In this document: piece after piece, positions 25,933-34,962 of the stretch
How the letters are laid out: each line of letters opens with the position of its first letter
Position numbering within the stretch: position 1 is the first letter of the stretch
NCBI RefSeq assembly: GCF_013403975.1
Contig: NZ_JABFDH010000002.1
Span: forward strand, 62,001-126,000
DNA length: 64,000 bases
Reading direction: 5' to 3'
From: Winogradskyella ursingii
GTDB taxonomy: Bacteria > Bacteroidota > Bacteroidia > Flavobacteriales > Flavobacteriaceae
Program-made: the position numbers and the translations under genes
Notes under the pieces: model-generated
Database searches by the model: none
The model's input: only the letters and a program-made list of their open reading frames with translations
What the model was told of the DNA's origin: nothing

Positions 25933-28659
25933 CTAATCCGCTAAATTTGGGCTTAACCATTTTCTGGCTTCGTCCTCACTAATGTTTCTTCTTTTGGCAT
26001 AATCTTTTAATTGGTCTTCGGTAATTTTTCCCAATCCAAAATATTTGGCCTCGGGATTTCCAAAATAATATCCACTGACACTTGCTGCTGGCCACATGGC
26101 TAAACTCTCTGTTAATTTTACTCCAATGTTTTCTTCAACTTTCAATACTTTCCAAATAGTTTTTTTCTCCAAATGGTCTGGGCAAGCAGGATAGCCAGGA
26201 GCTGGCCTAATGCCTTTATAGCTTTCCTTTATTAATTCGTCATTAGATAAATTTTCATCGGAAGCATAAGCCCAATGTTTAGTCCTAACTTCTTTGTGCA
26301 AATACTCTGCGAAAGCTTCTGCTAATCTATCTGCTAATGCCTTAATCAATATAGAATTGTAATCGTCGTTATCAGCTTCAAATTGTTTTGCTAATTTTTC
26401 TGTGCCGAATCCCGTGGTGACACAGAAACAACCGATGTAATCTTTGATGCCTGATTCTTTTGGCGCTATAAAATCTGCTAAAGCTATATTTGGTTTTCCT
26501 TCTCTCTTTTTCAATTGTTGACGAAGGGTTAGGAATTTGAATGTTGATTGGTAATCCTCTAGCTCGCTGTGTGATGCTGAATCAAGTTTAGCATGACGAT
26601 TATTGACAAGTAATTCAATATCATCAACATGCACAGTATTTGCAGGAAACAAACCGAAAACAGCCTTTGCTTTCAATAATTTTTCATCAAAAATTCGTTT
26701 TAATAATTGTTTTGCATCCTCGAATAATTCCGTGGCTTGTTTACCAACAACTTCATCTTTCAGTATATCTGGAAATTTACCGTGCAAATCCCAACTTCTA
26801 AAAAATGGACTCCAATCTATAAAATCTTCGAGTTTTGTAATATCAAAATCTTCTATAACTTGAATACCGAGTTTCTTCGGTTTTACAATTTCTGTATGCC
26901 TCCAATCTATCTTGAACTTGTTCTTTCGCGCATCTTCAATAGAAAGGTATTCTTTTCGTTTGCCACGCTTTAAAAACTGTTCTCTAAACTTATCGTATTC
27001 TTCCCGAATTTGGGATTTATAAATCTTATTATCTTTTTTAAGTAATTCGCCAACCACAGTTACAGCTCGCGATGCATCATTAATATGAACAACGGAATTG
27101 TTATAATTCGGTGCAATTTTTACTGAGGTATGTGCCTTTGATGTTGTTGCTCCACCAATAATCAATGGAATATCCAAGTTTTCTTTTTCCATGGATTTTG
27201 AGAGGTACACCATTTCGTCAAGCGACGGTGTAATTAATCCGCTCAAACCGATAATATCCACTTTTTCCTCAACAGCAGTTTGTATTATTTTTTCAGGTGG
27301 CACCATTACGCCTAAATCCACAATTTCGTAATTATTACAACCGAGAACCACACTCACTATATTTTTACCAATGTCGTGTACATCTCCCTTTACCGTTGCC
27401 ATTAAAATTTTTCCGGCAAATTCTTGCTTACCATCTTTCTCTGCTTCAATAAATGGCTGCAAGTATGCCACTGCTTTTTTCATTACTCTTGCAGATTTCA
27501 CTACTTGTGGCAAAAACATTTTTCCACTTCCAAATAAATCTCCAACCACATTCATTCCAATCATTAAATGGCCTTCAATCACTTCAATTGGTTTATTTGA
27601 AGCCAATCTTGCTTCTTCAACATCTTCAATAATAAATGCATCGATACCTTTTACAAGACTGTGGGTGATCCGTTCCTGCAATGGTTTTTCTCTCCATTCC
27701 AAAACTTTTGTGATATCCTCTTTTTTATCGCCTTTTACAGTTTCGGCAAAATCCAATAAGCGTTCCGTGGCATCATCACTTTTATCCAATAACACGTCCT
27801 CGACATGTTTTAATAAATCTTTTGGAATTTCATCGTAAACTTCTAACATTGTTGGATTAACAATTCCCAGATTCATGCCGTGTTGGATAGCGTGATACAG
27901 GAATGCCGAATTAATAGCCTCGCGAACGACTGTATTTCCTCGAAACGAAAACGATACATTACTCACTCCTCCAGAGACATTAGCATACGGTAAATTTTCT
28001 CGAATCCATTTGGTGGCTTTAAAAAAGTCCAGCGCGTTTAAACGATGTTCATCCATTCCTGTGGCAACCGGAAAGATATTGGGATCGAAAATGATGTCTT
28101 GAGGTGGGAAGTGAATTTCGTTCACCAAAATATCATAAGAGCGTTTGCAAATATCGATACGTCTTTGGTACGTGTCAGCTTGCCCAACCTCATCAAAGGC
28201 CATGACAATTACTGCAGCTCCGTAACGTTTTACAAGTTTTGCTTGTCGTTTAAATTCGGTTTCTCCTTCCTTTAAACTTATTGAATTGACCACACATTTT
28301 CCTTGAGCGACTTGCAGTCCGGCTTCAATAATGTGCCATTTGGAACTATCAATCATTAATGGAATTCTAGCAATGTCAGGTTCGGACGCAATCAGGTTTA
28401 AAAACTTGACCATAGCATACTCACCATCGAGCATACCTTCGTCCATATTGACATCCAAAATCTGTGCACCACCTTCAACTTGGTCTCTGGCTACGTCTAA
28501 AGCCTCGTCATATTTTTCTTCTTTTATTAGGCGAAGAAATTTTCTTGAACCTGTAACATTGGTGCGTTCACCAACATTTATAAAATTACTTTCAGGTGTA
28601 ACCACCAAAGGCTCTAATCCGGAAAGGGCTAAATATTTCTTACAGTCACTCTCTGCCAT
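25933..28659 (-). CDS. metH: Methionine synthase, folate/cobalamin/activation part (MetH C-terminal portion)
   Basis: The 908-residue protein holds all of MetH except the homocysteine domain. About 1-300 is the pterin-binding barrel ([29 protein letters not shown]). About 320-560 holds the cobalamin cap and B12 domain, with the GDVHDIGKN motif that supplies the cobalt-ligating His. About 590-908 is the AdoMet-dependent reactivation domain ([12 protein letters not shown]). It transfers the methyl group from methyltetrahydrofolate via cob(I)alamin. The ATG overlaps the stop of the homocysteine-domain gene by one base (TAATG), so the two halves should be made in equal amounts. The split is common in Bacteroidota and is not a frameshift. 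Confidence 0.96.
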   Translation of the reverse strand: MAESDCKKYLALSGLEPLVVTPESNFINVGERTNVTGSRKFLRLIKEEKYDEALDVARDQVEGGAQILDVNMDEGMLDGEYAMVKFLNLIASEPDIARIPLMIDSSKWHIIEAGLQVAQGKCVVNSISLKEGETEFKRQAKLVKRYGAAVIVMAFDEVGQADTYQRRIDICKRSYDILVNEIHFPPQDIIFDPNIFPVATGMDEHRLNALDFFKATKWIRENLPYANVSGGVSNVSFSFRGNTVVREAINSAFLYHAIQHGMNLGIVNPTMLEVYDEIPKDLLKHVEDVLLDKSDDATERLLDFAETVKGDKKEDITKVLEWREKPLQERITHSLVKGIDAFIIEDVEEARLASNKPIEVIEGHLMIGMNVVGDLFGSGKMFLPQVVKSARVMKKAVAYLQPFIEAEKDGKQEFAGKILMATVKGDVHDIGKNIVSVVLGCNNYEIVDLGVMVPPEKIIQTAVEEKVDIIGLSGLITPSLDEMVYLSKSMEKENLDIPLIIGGATTSKAHTSVKIAPNYNNSVVHINDASRAVTVVGELLKKDNKIYKSQIREEYDKFREQFLKRGKRKEYLSIEDARKNKFKIDWRHTEIVKPKKLGIQVIEDFDITKLEDFIDWSPFFRSWDLHGKFPDILKDEVVGKQATELFEDAKQLLKRIFDEKLLKAKAVFGLFPANTVHVDDIELLVNNRHAKLDSASHSELEDYQSTFKFLTLRQQLKKREGKPNIALADFIAPKESGIKDYIGCFCVTTGFGTEKLAKQFEADNDDYNSILIKALADRLAEAFAEYLHKEVRTKHWAYASDENLSNDELIKESYKGIRPAPGYPACPDHLEKKTIWKVLKVEENIGVKLTESLAMWPAASVSGYYFGNPEAKYFGLGKITEDQLKDYAKRRNISEDEARKWLSPNLAD

Positions 28660-29660
28660 TATGCAAATTCTTTTATCAATCTAGGCTTATAGTTTTTTGC
28701 AACTTCTGCAATCGCCTTGATGTGTTCTGGATTAGTACCGCAACACCCTCCTATAATGTTTATTAATCCCTCTTTTAAATAATCTTCAATTAAGACTTTC
28801 ATTTGTTTTGCGGATTGATCATACTCGCCAAAAGCATTTGGCAGTCCTGCATTGGGATGTGCGGATGTGTAAAATTGAGTTTCGTTGGACAATCTTTGCA
28901 AATAAGGTTTAAGCTGCTCTGCTCCCAAAGCGCAATTAAATCCAATACTTAGCAACGGAATATGTGAAATTGAAATCAAAAATGCTTCAACCGTTTGACC
29001 AGATAACGTTCTACCCGAAGCATCTGTAATCGTACCTGACACCATGATCGGAATATCAATTTGGCGTTCTTCTTTTACTTCTTCTATACCGAATAAAGCG
29101 GCTTTAGCGTTGAGCGTATCAAAAATGGTTTCGACTAATAGGACATCTACTCCACCATCAATTAATGCTTCAACTTGCTGCTTGTATGCGACCCTTAATT
29201 CTTCAAATGTAACAGCTCTATATTCTGGTTTATTAACGTCTGGAGACATGCTTGCTGTTTTGTTGGTTGGTCCAATACTGCCTGCCACGAATCTTGGTTT
29301 TTCTGAATTTTTATTTGTGAATTCTTCGGCTACTTTTTTGGCAATTTGTGCCGATTCATAATTCAATTCATATACCAACTCCTCTATATTATAATCTGCC
29401 ATGGCTATTGTAGTCCCTGAAAACGTATTGGTTTCGACGATGTCTGCTCCAGCTTCAAAATATTTTCTGTGGATATCTGCAATGGCTTGAGGTTGGGTTA
29501 AGGATAACAAATCATTGTTCCCTTTTAATGACGTTGGGTAATCCTTAAAACGTTTTCCTCTAAAATCTTCTTCGGAAAAATTATAGCGTTGTAGCATGGT
29601 GCCCATCGCTCCGTCCAAGACTAGAATTCGTTTTTTTATTTCTTCTTTAATGTTTACCAT
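28659..29660 (-). CDS. Methionine synthase, homocysteine-binding part (MetH N-terminal portion)
   Basis: The 333-residue barrel corresponds to the first domain of canonical Met[20 protein letters not shown] at the start, [23 protein letters not shown], and [16 protein letters not shown] near the end. The Cys of GFNC and the Cys pair in GGCC are the zinc ligands that activate homocysteine thiol. It works with the following gene product, which carries folate, B12 and reactivation domains. A stand-alone S-methylmethionine-dependent enzyme (MmuM type) is less likely because of the overlapping partner gene. Confidence 0.93.
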   Translation of the reverse strand: MVNIKEEIKKRILVLDGAMGTMLQRYNFSEEDFRGKRFKDYPTSLKGNNDLLSLTQPQAIADIHRKYFEAGADIVETNTFSGTTIAMADYNIEELVYELNYESAQIAKKVAEEFTNKNSEKPRFVAGSIGPTNKTASMSPDVNKPEYRAVTFEELRVAYKQQVEALIDGGVDVLLVETIFDTLNAKAALFGIEEVKEERQIDIPIMVSGTITDASGRTLSGQTVEAFLISISHIPLLSIGFNCALGAEQLKPYLQRLSNETQFYTSAHPNAGLPNAFGEYDQSAKQMKVLIEDYLKEGLINIIGGCCGTNPEHIKAIAEVAKNYKPRLIKEFA

Positions 29661-29690
29661 ATTTTTTTAAATGTTCTCAATAGGATTTCT

Positions 29691-29719
29691 ATGGATTCCT
29701 GCCTTCGCAGGAATGACAA
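29691..29719. repeat. Dispersed palindromic element, second copy
   Basis: ATGGATTCCTG, CCTTCG-centred loop and CAGGAATGACAA match 27 of 29 bases of the element at 2078-2106. Here it occupies the 63-base gap between metZ and the first metH gene, so it is transcribed within the methionine mRNA. Confidence 0.65.
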
Positions 29720-29723
29720 AAAA

Positions 29724-30893
29724 CTAAGATTCCAAGGCTTGCTTTAAATCTTTAATAATATCGTCTGTGTGTTCCAATCCAACGGAAACTCTTACTAAAC
29801 CTCCCGTAATTCCCGTTAGCAATCTGTCTTCTTCGGTAAGTTTTGCATGTGTGGTGGATGCTGGATGCGTTACAATTGTTCTGGTATCACCCAAGTTTGC
29901 GGAAAGCGAAAGCAGTTGGATACTATTAAGAAATTTTCGGCCTGCTTTAATACCTCCTTTGACTTCGAAAGCGACAATACTTCCCCCTAATTTCATTTGC
30001 TTTTTCGCCAATTTGTATTGTGGATGGGATTTTAAAAATGGGTATTTTACCAAATTTACCTTCTCGTGACTTTCCAGAAATTGCGCTATTTTTAATGCGT
30101 TTTCGCAATGTCTATCGACTCTTACTGGTAGCGTTTCCAAACTTTTGGATAGTACCCATGCGTTGAAAGGTGATAAAGCTGGCCCTGTAATTCTTGAAAA
30201 TCTATAAATTTTTTCAATCAAATCCTCTCTACCAACTGTAACTCCACCTAAAACACGGCCTTGGCCGTCCATTAATTTTGTTGCGGAATGGATGACTAAA
30301 TCCGCTCCATATTTTATCGGCTGTTGCAAATATGGTGTGGCAAAACAATTGTCTATAAGCAGTAAAATGCCATGTTTTTTGGCAATATTACCCAACAGTT
30401 CTAAATCCAAAATATCAACAGCTGGATTGGTGGGACTCTCGGCAAAAATGATTTTTGTATTCGGCTGAATTAAGCTTTCCATTTTATCGAGTTCATTTAC
30501 CTGAAAATAGCTGACATCAATATTCCATTTTGGAAACACATTATTATATAAGGATTGTGTGGACCCAAAAACGCTTTGTGACGAAATGATATGATCACCA
30601 GCATCGAGCAAAGCTGATAATGTTGAAAACACTGCAGACATACCTGATGCAAATGAATAACCACGTTCTGCACCTTCCATTTGGCAAACCTTATCTACAA
30701 ATTCTGATGAGTTTGGATTAGAGTAACGACTATAAATGTTGCGGTCTTTTTCGTCTGCGAACGAAGCTCTCATATCCTCAGCATCTTCAAAGACATAGCT
30801 TGAAGTGAGATATAACGGATTGGAATGCTCCAAGAACTGAGAGCGCTCAATTTGTGTCCTAATCGCTATGGTTTCTGGATGTTGCTCCGCCAT
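29724..30893 (-). CDS. metZ: O-succinylhomoserine sulfhydrylase-like PLP enzyme
   Basis: The 389-residue protein belongs to the Cys/Met-metabolism PLP family (fold type I). It has YSRYSNPNSSEF, the cofactor region ESPTNPAVDILDLELL, LLIDNCFATPYLQQP, and the PLP lysine in VIHSATKLMDGQGR. The N-terminal TIAIRTQIERSQFLEHS and GQGRVLGG segments agree with MetZ-type direct sulfhydrylation of an acylhomoserine by sulfide. Since the neighbouring metX makes O-acetylhomoserine, the in vivo substrate could be the acetyl ester. A second member of the superfamily, metY, lies in the same cluster. It starts one base past the hom stop. Confidence 0.85.
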   Translation of the reverse strand: MAEQHPETIAIRTQIERSQFLEHSNPLYLTSSYVFEDAEDMRASFADEKDRNIYSRYSNPNSSEFVDKVCQMEGAERGYSFASGMSAVFSTLSALLDAGDHIISSQSVFGSTQSLYNNVFPKWNIDVSYFQVNELDKMESLIQPNTKIIFAESPTNPAVDILDLELLGNIAKKHGILLLIDNCFATPYLQQPIKYGADLVIHSATKLMDGQGRVLGGVTVGREDLIEKIYRFSRITGPALSPFNAWVLSKSLETLPVRVDRHCENALKIAQFLESHEKVNLVKYPFLKSHPQYKLAKKQMKLGGSIVAFEVKGGIKAGRKFLNSIQLLSLSANLGDTRTIVTHPASTTHAKLTEEDRLLTGITGGLVRVSVGLEHTDDIIKDLKQALES

Positions 30894-30894
30894 A

Positions 30895-31965
30895 TTAATT
30901 GAGTTGCGCTGAAATTTTAATAATATCGCTCAAGACACCTCTTGCGGTCACTGCTTTTCCGGCACCTGCACCCTGAATAACCAATGGCCGTTCTTTATAT
31001 GACTCCGTATAAACCTCAAATAAGGTATCTGCACCCTTAAGTTGACCTAACGGTGATGCTTTGGGCTCTGAAACCAATTTGACATCGAGTGTGTTCGTGA
31101 TTGTATCCAATTCGCCAACATACCTTAATACGGATGATTTTGGCTGTTGATTTTTACTTTTTTGAAAAGCTGGGTTCAACTCTGTGATTCGTTTGTTGAA
31201 TTGGCTTAAGGTGGTTTTCCCATTCAGTTGTTTTGGCACTAAAGACTGGATTTTTACATCTTTCAATTCCTGCTTTAAACCTAGCTCTCTAGCAAGTATC
31301 AATAACTTCCTTGCAACATCCTTTCCTGATAAATCGTCTCTGGAATCTGGCTCTGTTAATCCTTCGTTGGCAGCTGCATTCAAAATATTTGAAAAATCTT
31401 CATCTTCCTCCGAAAATCGATTGAAAATATAACTCAAAGAACCCGAAAACACACCTTTAATTTTAGTGATACCTTCACCTGAATTATGCAAATTTCTAAC
31501 GGTTTCAATAACTGGCAAACCGGCTCCCACATTAGTTTCATACAAAAATTGTTTGTTGAATTGTTTCAAAGTTTTCCTGAGTGATTCGTAAAATTCAATG
31601 TCTAAAGTATTTGCTACTTTATTAGCTGAAATTAGATGAAACCCAGAGGCTATTAACCTATTGTAATTCTGAACGAAACCTTCACTTGCCGTAACATCTA
31701 TGGCAATTAAATTTTTAAGTTTTTGATTTTCAACATAGCTTAAAATATCTTCAAGTTTGTAAGGCACAGAAAATTTGTCGAAATCTGCTTTCCAATTACC
31801 CTTTCCATTTTCAGCAAACAGTGCTAATTGCGAATTGGCGATTATGGGTACACGAAGGTCAATATCCTGCTGTTTTTTAAGCTTGGTTTGTGTTGAATTG
31901 ATTTGATTGAGTAATGTAGAACCTACATTACCAATCCCGAATATGACTAAATTGATTGTTTTCAT
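30895..31965 (-). CDS. hom: Homoserine dehydrogenase
   Basis: The 356-residue enzyme reduces aspartate semialdehyde to homoserine, the entry into methionine and threonine synthesis. The Rossmann motif is GIGNVGST (10-17). SANKVAN, TNVGAGLPVIETV and FSGSLSYIFNRF are the catalytic and substrate segments. There is no aspartokinase domain and no C-terminal ACT domain, so it is monofunctional. Its first 38 bases overlap the end of metX in another frame, a larger overlap than elsewhere in the operon, which suggests tight coupling. Confidence 0.93.
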   Translation of the reverse strand: MKTINLVIFGIGNVGSTLLNQINSTQTKLKKQQDIDLRVPIIANSQLALFAENGKGNWKADFDKFSVPYKLEDILSYVENQKLKNLIAIDVTASEGFVQNYNRLIASGFHLISANKVANTLDIEFYESLRKTLKQFNKQFLYETNVGAGLPVIETVRNLHNSGEGITKIKGVFSGSLSYIFNRFSEEDEDFSNILNAAANEGLTEPDSRDDLSGKDVARKLLILARELGLKQELKDVKIQSLVPKQLNGKTTLSQFNKRITELNPAFQKSKNQQPKSSVLRYVGELDTITNTLDVKLVSEPKASPLGQLKGADTLFEVYTESYKERPLVIQGAGAGKAVTARGVLSDIIKISAQLN

Positions 31966-32947
31966 TTTTAGTTTTTTTTATGTCAAATATGGGACGCAAT
32001 AATTTTATGAGTTGCTTGTATTCAATTAAAAATGCATCATGTCCATGAATGGATTTGATCTCTCCCATAGTAACATTTTGCTTTACTGATTTTAGTTGCA
32101 CGTAAGTATCCCAATGCTCTTCAGTCTTAAATAATAAATCTGATTTTATAGTGATGAGATGAATATTGGATTCGATTTTTGAAGCCACTTTCAAAAAATT
32201 AGTTTCATTTCCTTGGGTAATATCAATAGTCCTTAAAATCTGATTCATGAGTTTGTATGCTGAAAGTTGAAATCTTTTATTCATGAAATTTCCGTGATGG
32301 CTCAACCAACTTTCTACATTATAAAATCCTTTTTCTTTTTCGGTTCTATTAAATTTGAAGGTGAAAGATTCCGGTGTTCTATATAAAGTCATAGCATGCA
32401 AACGCGCATCAAATAAAGGATTCTTTGAATTATTGAGAATACTATCTTGAATATGGCAATTTGCAATCACCCAATCCGTGGACTTCCAATCGGTTGCAAC
32501 AGGAATTAAATTTTCAATCAACTTTGGTCGCAATGCTGACAATTCCCAAGCAATTCCACCACCAACTGAGCCTCCGATAACTGCAAAAAGTTTATCTATT
32601 TCTAATGCTTTAAGTCCTTCTGAAAAAATTTCGGCAATTGTACGAGCAGTGAAATCTTTATAATTTTCGATGTTGTTTTCTTCTAAAACATCGTATTTAT
32701 TCCCTGGTACATTAAATGCCAACACTGTATAATTGTTGGTGTCAATACATTTATTCATACCGATTAAATCGCTCCACCAACCGTTATTGCCACATACATT
32801 ACTATTTCCTGTCAACGCATGGTTTACCAAAACAATTGGCGCTTCATATAATGGTTTGCCAAAAGTTTGGTAAGACAACTTTATATCAATTGTCTTATTG
32901 TTTTCAATATTGAAATTTGGAATATCTATATATTTTAAATCACTCAT
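31928..32947 (-). CDS. metX: Homoserine O-acetyltransferase MetX
   Basis: The 339-residue alpha/beta-hydrolase-fold enzyme acetylates homoserine. The N-terminal half has VLVNHALTGNSNV, NVPGNKYDVLEE and the nucleophile elbow AVIGGSVGGGIAWEL. The C-terminal Asp and His are in IKSDLLF and SIHGHDAFLIEY. It is a little shorter than many MetX proteins (350-380) but keeps the catalytic triad. The succinyl versus acetyl preference is not certain from sequence; MetX-type folds in bacteria can use either. It lies between metY and hom with a terminator-like hairpin upstream. Confidence 0.93.
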   Translation of the reverse strand: MSDLKYIDIPNFNIENNKTIDIKLSYQTFGKPLYEAPIVLVNHALTGNSNVCGNNGWWSDLIGMNKCIDTNNYTVLAFNVPGNKYDVLEENNIENYKDFTARTIAEIFSEGLKALEIDKLFAVIGGSVGGGIAWELSALRPKLIENLIPVATDWKSTDWVIANCHIQDSILNNSKNPLFDARLHAMTLYRTPESFTFKFNRTEKEKGFYNVESWLSHHGNFMNKRFQLSAYKLMNQILRTIDITQGNETNFLKVASKIESNIHLITIKSDLLFKTEEHWDTYVQLKSVKQNVTMGEIKSIHGHDAFLIEYKQLIKLLRPIFDIKKTKNENNQFSHIRDW

Positions 32948-32973
32948 CCTTAATGTTTAAATTGAAGTGCATA

Positions 32974-33018
32974 AAAAAATGTTTAAATAGATGCCTTTAT
33001 AATTAAAGGCACCTATTT
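32974..33018 (-). terminator. Intra-operon terminator-like hairpin between metY and metX
   Basis: On the minus strand AAATAGGTGCCTTT (33018-33005), a 6-base loop and AAAGGCATCTATTT (32998-32985) pair over 14 positions with one G-U, followed by AAACATTTTTTT. This is a good intrinsic terminator, so metY may be partly uncoupled from the rest of the methionine genes. Confidence 0.8.
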
Positions 33019-33040
33019 ACTTTAACAACACTAATACAAT

Positions 33041-34339
33041 TTAATTTTGAACTTTTTTTGTTTGGTTTACTGTAGCAAAAGCCTCTTTTAAATCGGCTTT
33101 GAGGTCATCTACATTTTCAATCCCAACAGACAATCTTACTAAGTCTTTAGTAACACCTGTGCTCTCTTGAGCTTCGTCACTTAGTTGTTGATGTGTTGTA
33201 CTTGCTGGGTGAATGATGAGTGATTTTGTGTCTCCAATATTCGCTAGAAGCGAAAACAGTTTAGTAGAGTCCGTTACTTTTTTAGCCGCTTCAAAACCCC
33301 CTTCTAAACCAAAAGTTACGATACCACTCTGACCTTGAGGTAGATATTTATCAGCTAAATCCTTATAGTCACTTGAATCCAATCCTGGATAATTAACCCA
33401 AGCCACTTCATCTTGTTGCTGCAGCCATTTTGCCAACTCGAGTGCATTTTCACTATGCTTTTTAATTCGAAGTTCTAAAGTTTCCAAACCTTGGATAATT
33501 TGAAATGCATTAAATGGACTCAATGCACCTCCATAGTCCCGTAAACCTTCAATCCTCACTTTTGCTATAAATGCAGCTTCTTCCAAAGCTTCACTATAAA
33601 CTAAGCCGTGATAACCTGCTGAAGGTTCCGTGAATTCTGGGAATTTTCCATTAGTCCAATCAAAGGTTCCAGCGTCTATAATTGCTCCACCCAAAGCTGT
33701 ACCATTACCATTAATGTATTTGGTTAATGAATGAATGACGAGGTTTGCACCATATTCTATTGGATTTAATAAATATGGCGTTGCCACAGTATTATCCACA
33801 ATTAGCGGTACTTTGTGCGCTTTTGAATGTTTTGAAATGGCCTCAATATCCAATACATCCAATTTTGGATTTCCAAGGGATTCAATAAAAAAAGCTCTGG
33901 TATTCTCTTGTGCTGCTTCTTTAAAATTTTCAGGGTTGGAAGGGTCAACGAAAGTCGTTGTAATGCCATGTCTTGGTAAAGTTACACTTAACAAATTGTA
34001 TGTTCCACCATAGAGACTGCTTGAAGCCACGATATGATCTCCCGCTCGTAACAATGTAAGTAATGTTGTAGCGATTGCAGAGGTGCCAGAAGCTGTAACA
34101 ACAGCAGCTATACCTCCTTCTAAAGCAGCTAAACGCTGTTCTAAAATATCGTTTGTGGGATTGTTGATTCTGGTATAAATATTACCAGGTTCTGCTAAAG
34201 CAAAAAGATTGGCAGCATGGTCTGTATTGTTAAATACGTATGCTGTTGATTGATAAATAGGAACTGCTCTAGTTCCGCCATTTGTTGTGACATCATGTCC
34301 TGCGTGCAACGCTTTTGTTGCAAATTTTTGTGTACTCAT
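33041..34339 (-). CDS. metY: O-acetylhomoserine sulfhydrylase MetY
   Basis: The 432-residue PLP enzyme adds sulfide to O-acetylhomoserine, giving homocysteine. It has the longer OAH/OAS-sulfhydrylase form: ALHAGHDVTTNGGTRAVPI, YTRINNPTNDILEQRLAALEG (split here for length), LPLIVDNTVATPYLLNP, PLP lysine in LVIHSLTKYINGNG, and YPGLDSSDYKDLADKYLP near the end. It is the first gene behind the SAM-I riboswitch, 93 bases after the riboswitch terminator. The same cluster holds a second, MetZ-like sulfhydrylase, so two direct sulfhydrylation routes may coexist. Confidence 0.93.
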   Translation of the reverse strand: MSTQKFATKALHAGHDVTTNGGTRAVPIYQSTAYVFNNTDHAANLFALAEPGNIYTRINNPTNDILEQRLAALEGGIAAVVTASGTSAIATTLLTLLRAGDHIVASSSLYGGTYNLLSVTLPRHGITTTFVDPSNPENFKEAAQENTRAFFIESLGNPKLDVLDIEAISKHSKAHKVPLIVDNTVATPYLLNPIEYGANLVIHSLTKYINGNGTALGGAIIDAGTFDWTNGKFPEFTEPSAGYHGLVYSEALEEAAFIAKVRIEGLRDYGGALSPFNAFQIIQGLETLELRIKKHSENALELAKWLQQQDEVAWVNYPGLDSSDYKDLADKYLPQGQSGIVTFGLEGGFEAAKKVTDSTKLFSLLANIGDTKSLIIHPASTTHQQLSDEAQESTGVTKDLVRLSVGIENVDDLKADLKEAFATVNQTKKVQN

Positions 34340-34421
34340 TTTTCTAGTTTTTTGAGTTAAAATAAATTAAACCAAAAGCCAAATAAGCCTCGTCTGAAGC
34401 GTACCTAATAGAAAAATGTTA

Positions 34422-34453
34422 TAAGAAAATGCTAATCACAGATGGGTGATTAG
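34422..34453 (-). terminator. SAM-I riboswitch expression-platform terminator
   Basis: The minus strand reads CTAATCAC (34453-34446), a CCATCT loop, GTGATTAG (34439-34432), then CATTTTCTTATAAC. A perfect 8-bp stem with a U-rich tail begins seven bases after the P1 helix of the riboswitch ends. Termination in the presence of AdoMet is the standard logic. The antiterminator strand is not obvious to me. Confidence 0.8.
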
Positions 34454-34459
34454 TCTTGA

Positions 34460-34580
34460 GTTATCTATCTAGAATTGCGAGAAATGATTCGCAGCTTCAA
34501 GTAGAATTTAGCACCTTCTCAGTAAGTCTAAGGGTTGCTAAGGCTTCAGCGGGTCTAATCCCTCCACCTTTCTTGATAAC
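34460..34580 (-). promoter_or_regulatory. SAM-I (S-box) riboswitch
   Basis: Read on the minus strand, the segment starts GTTATCAAGAAAGGTGGAGG, then GATTAGACCCGCTGAAGCC, TTAGCAACC, AAGGTGCTAAATTCTAC and ends AGATAGATAAC. These match the conserved S-box blocks (GAGGTGGAGGGA, GAAACC/GCAACC, GGTGCTAATTCC) in order, and GTTATC (34580-34575) pairs with GATAAC (34465-34460) to close P1. The element is 121 nt. It should bind S-adenosylmethionine and shut down metY and the genes behind it. The class assignment is established family knowledge; AdoMet response here is inferred. Confidence 0.95.
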
Positions 34581-34949
34581 ATTTACGGAAAATTTTAAAT
34601 TCAAATTTCTTCGTTGCTTCAAAATTTTAAAATCCTCATTTACAAGAGTAAACTGCGTTTTTAAAATACATTGCGCCTTGAACTTTTTCTCTAAAAGTTT
34701 TCCTTTTCAGTAAGTTTTTGAACTTTGTGAATACAAATATTGCGTTATTAAAATTGAAATTCAAAATAATTTTCAAAATTTTTACATATTTTATGACTTT
34801 GACAAATTATTGATGCCTTTTTAATCAAATATTTAATCAACCTTAAAACCAGGTCTTGCCCATATACTTATTTCACTGAAATATAACCTCATAGAAAGTT
34901 TTTGGTTTTACTTAACACCTTAAAAATTTTTATCTTAAATTTTAATCTG
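34581..34949. other. AT-rich divergent promoter region between the riboswitch and metK
   Basis: No gene is supported in this 369-base stretch. A minus-strand TTTG (34765-34762), 20-base spacer and AATATTTG (34741-34734) resemble a Bacteroidota promoter with one mismatch, and could start the riboswitch transcript. The rest is A/T-rich runs without clear repeats. Confidence 0.35.
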
Positions 34950-34957
34950 TACTTTTG
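34950..34957 (+). promoter_or_regulatory. metK promoter -7 element
   Basis: TACTTTTG fits the Bacteroidota -7 consensus TAnnTTTG exactly. A matching TTTG at -33 is not clear. The start point would fall near 34963, giving an untranslated leader of about 180 bases. Confidence 0.5.
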
Positions 34958-34962
34958 CCCAG

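Noticed and set aside
27371..27838. Plus-strand ORF of 155 codons inside metH
   Set aside because: It is antisense to the conserved B12-binding region of metH, whose constraints keep that frame open. No start context or family pattern supports it.
28659..28661. metH as a frameshifted pseudogene
   Set aside because: The TAATG overlap falls exactly at a domain boundary, both products keep all key residues, and the split form is known in this phylum.
34456..34713. Plus-strand ORF of 85 codons over the riboswitch
   Set aside because: It lies antisense to the SAM-I riboswitch and its terminator. Its peptide has no recognisable domain or signal, and the conserved RNA explains the sequence.
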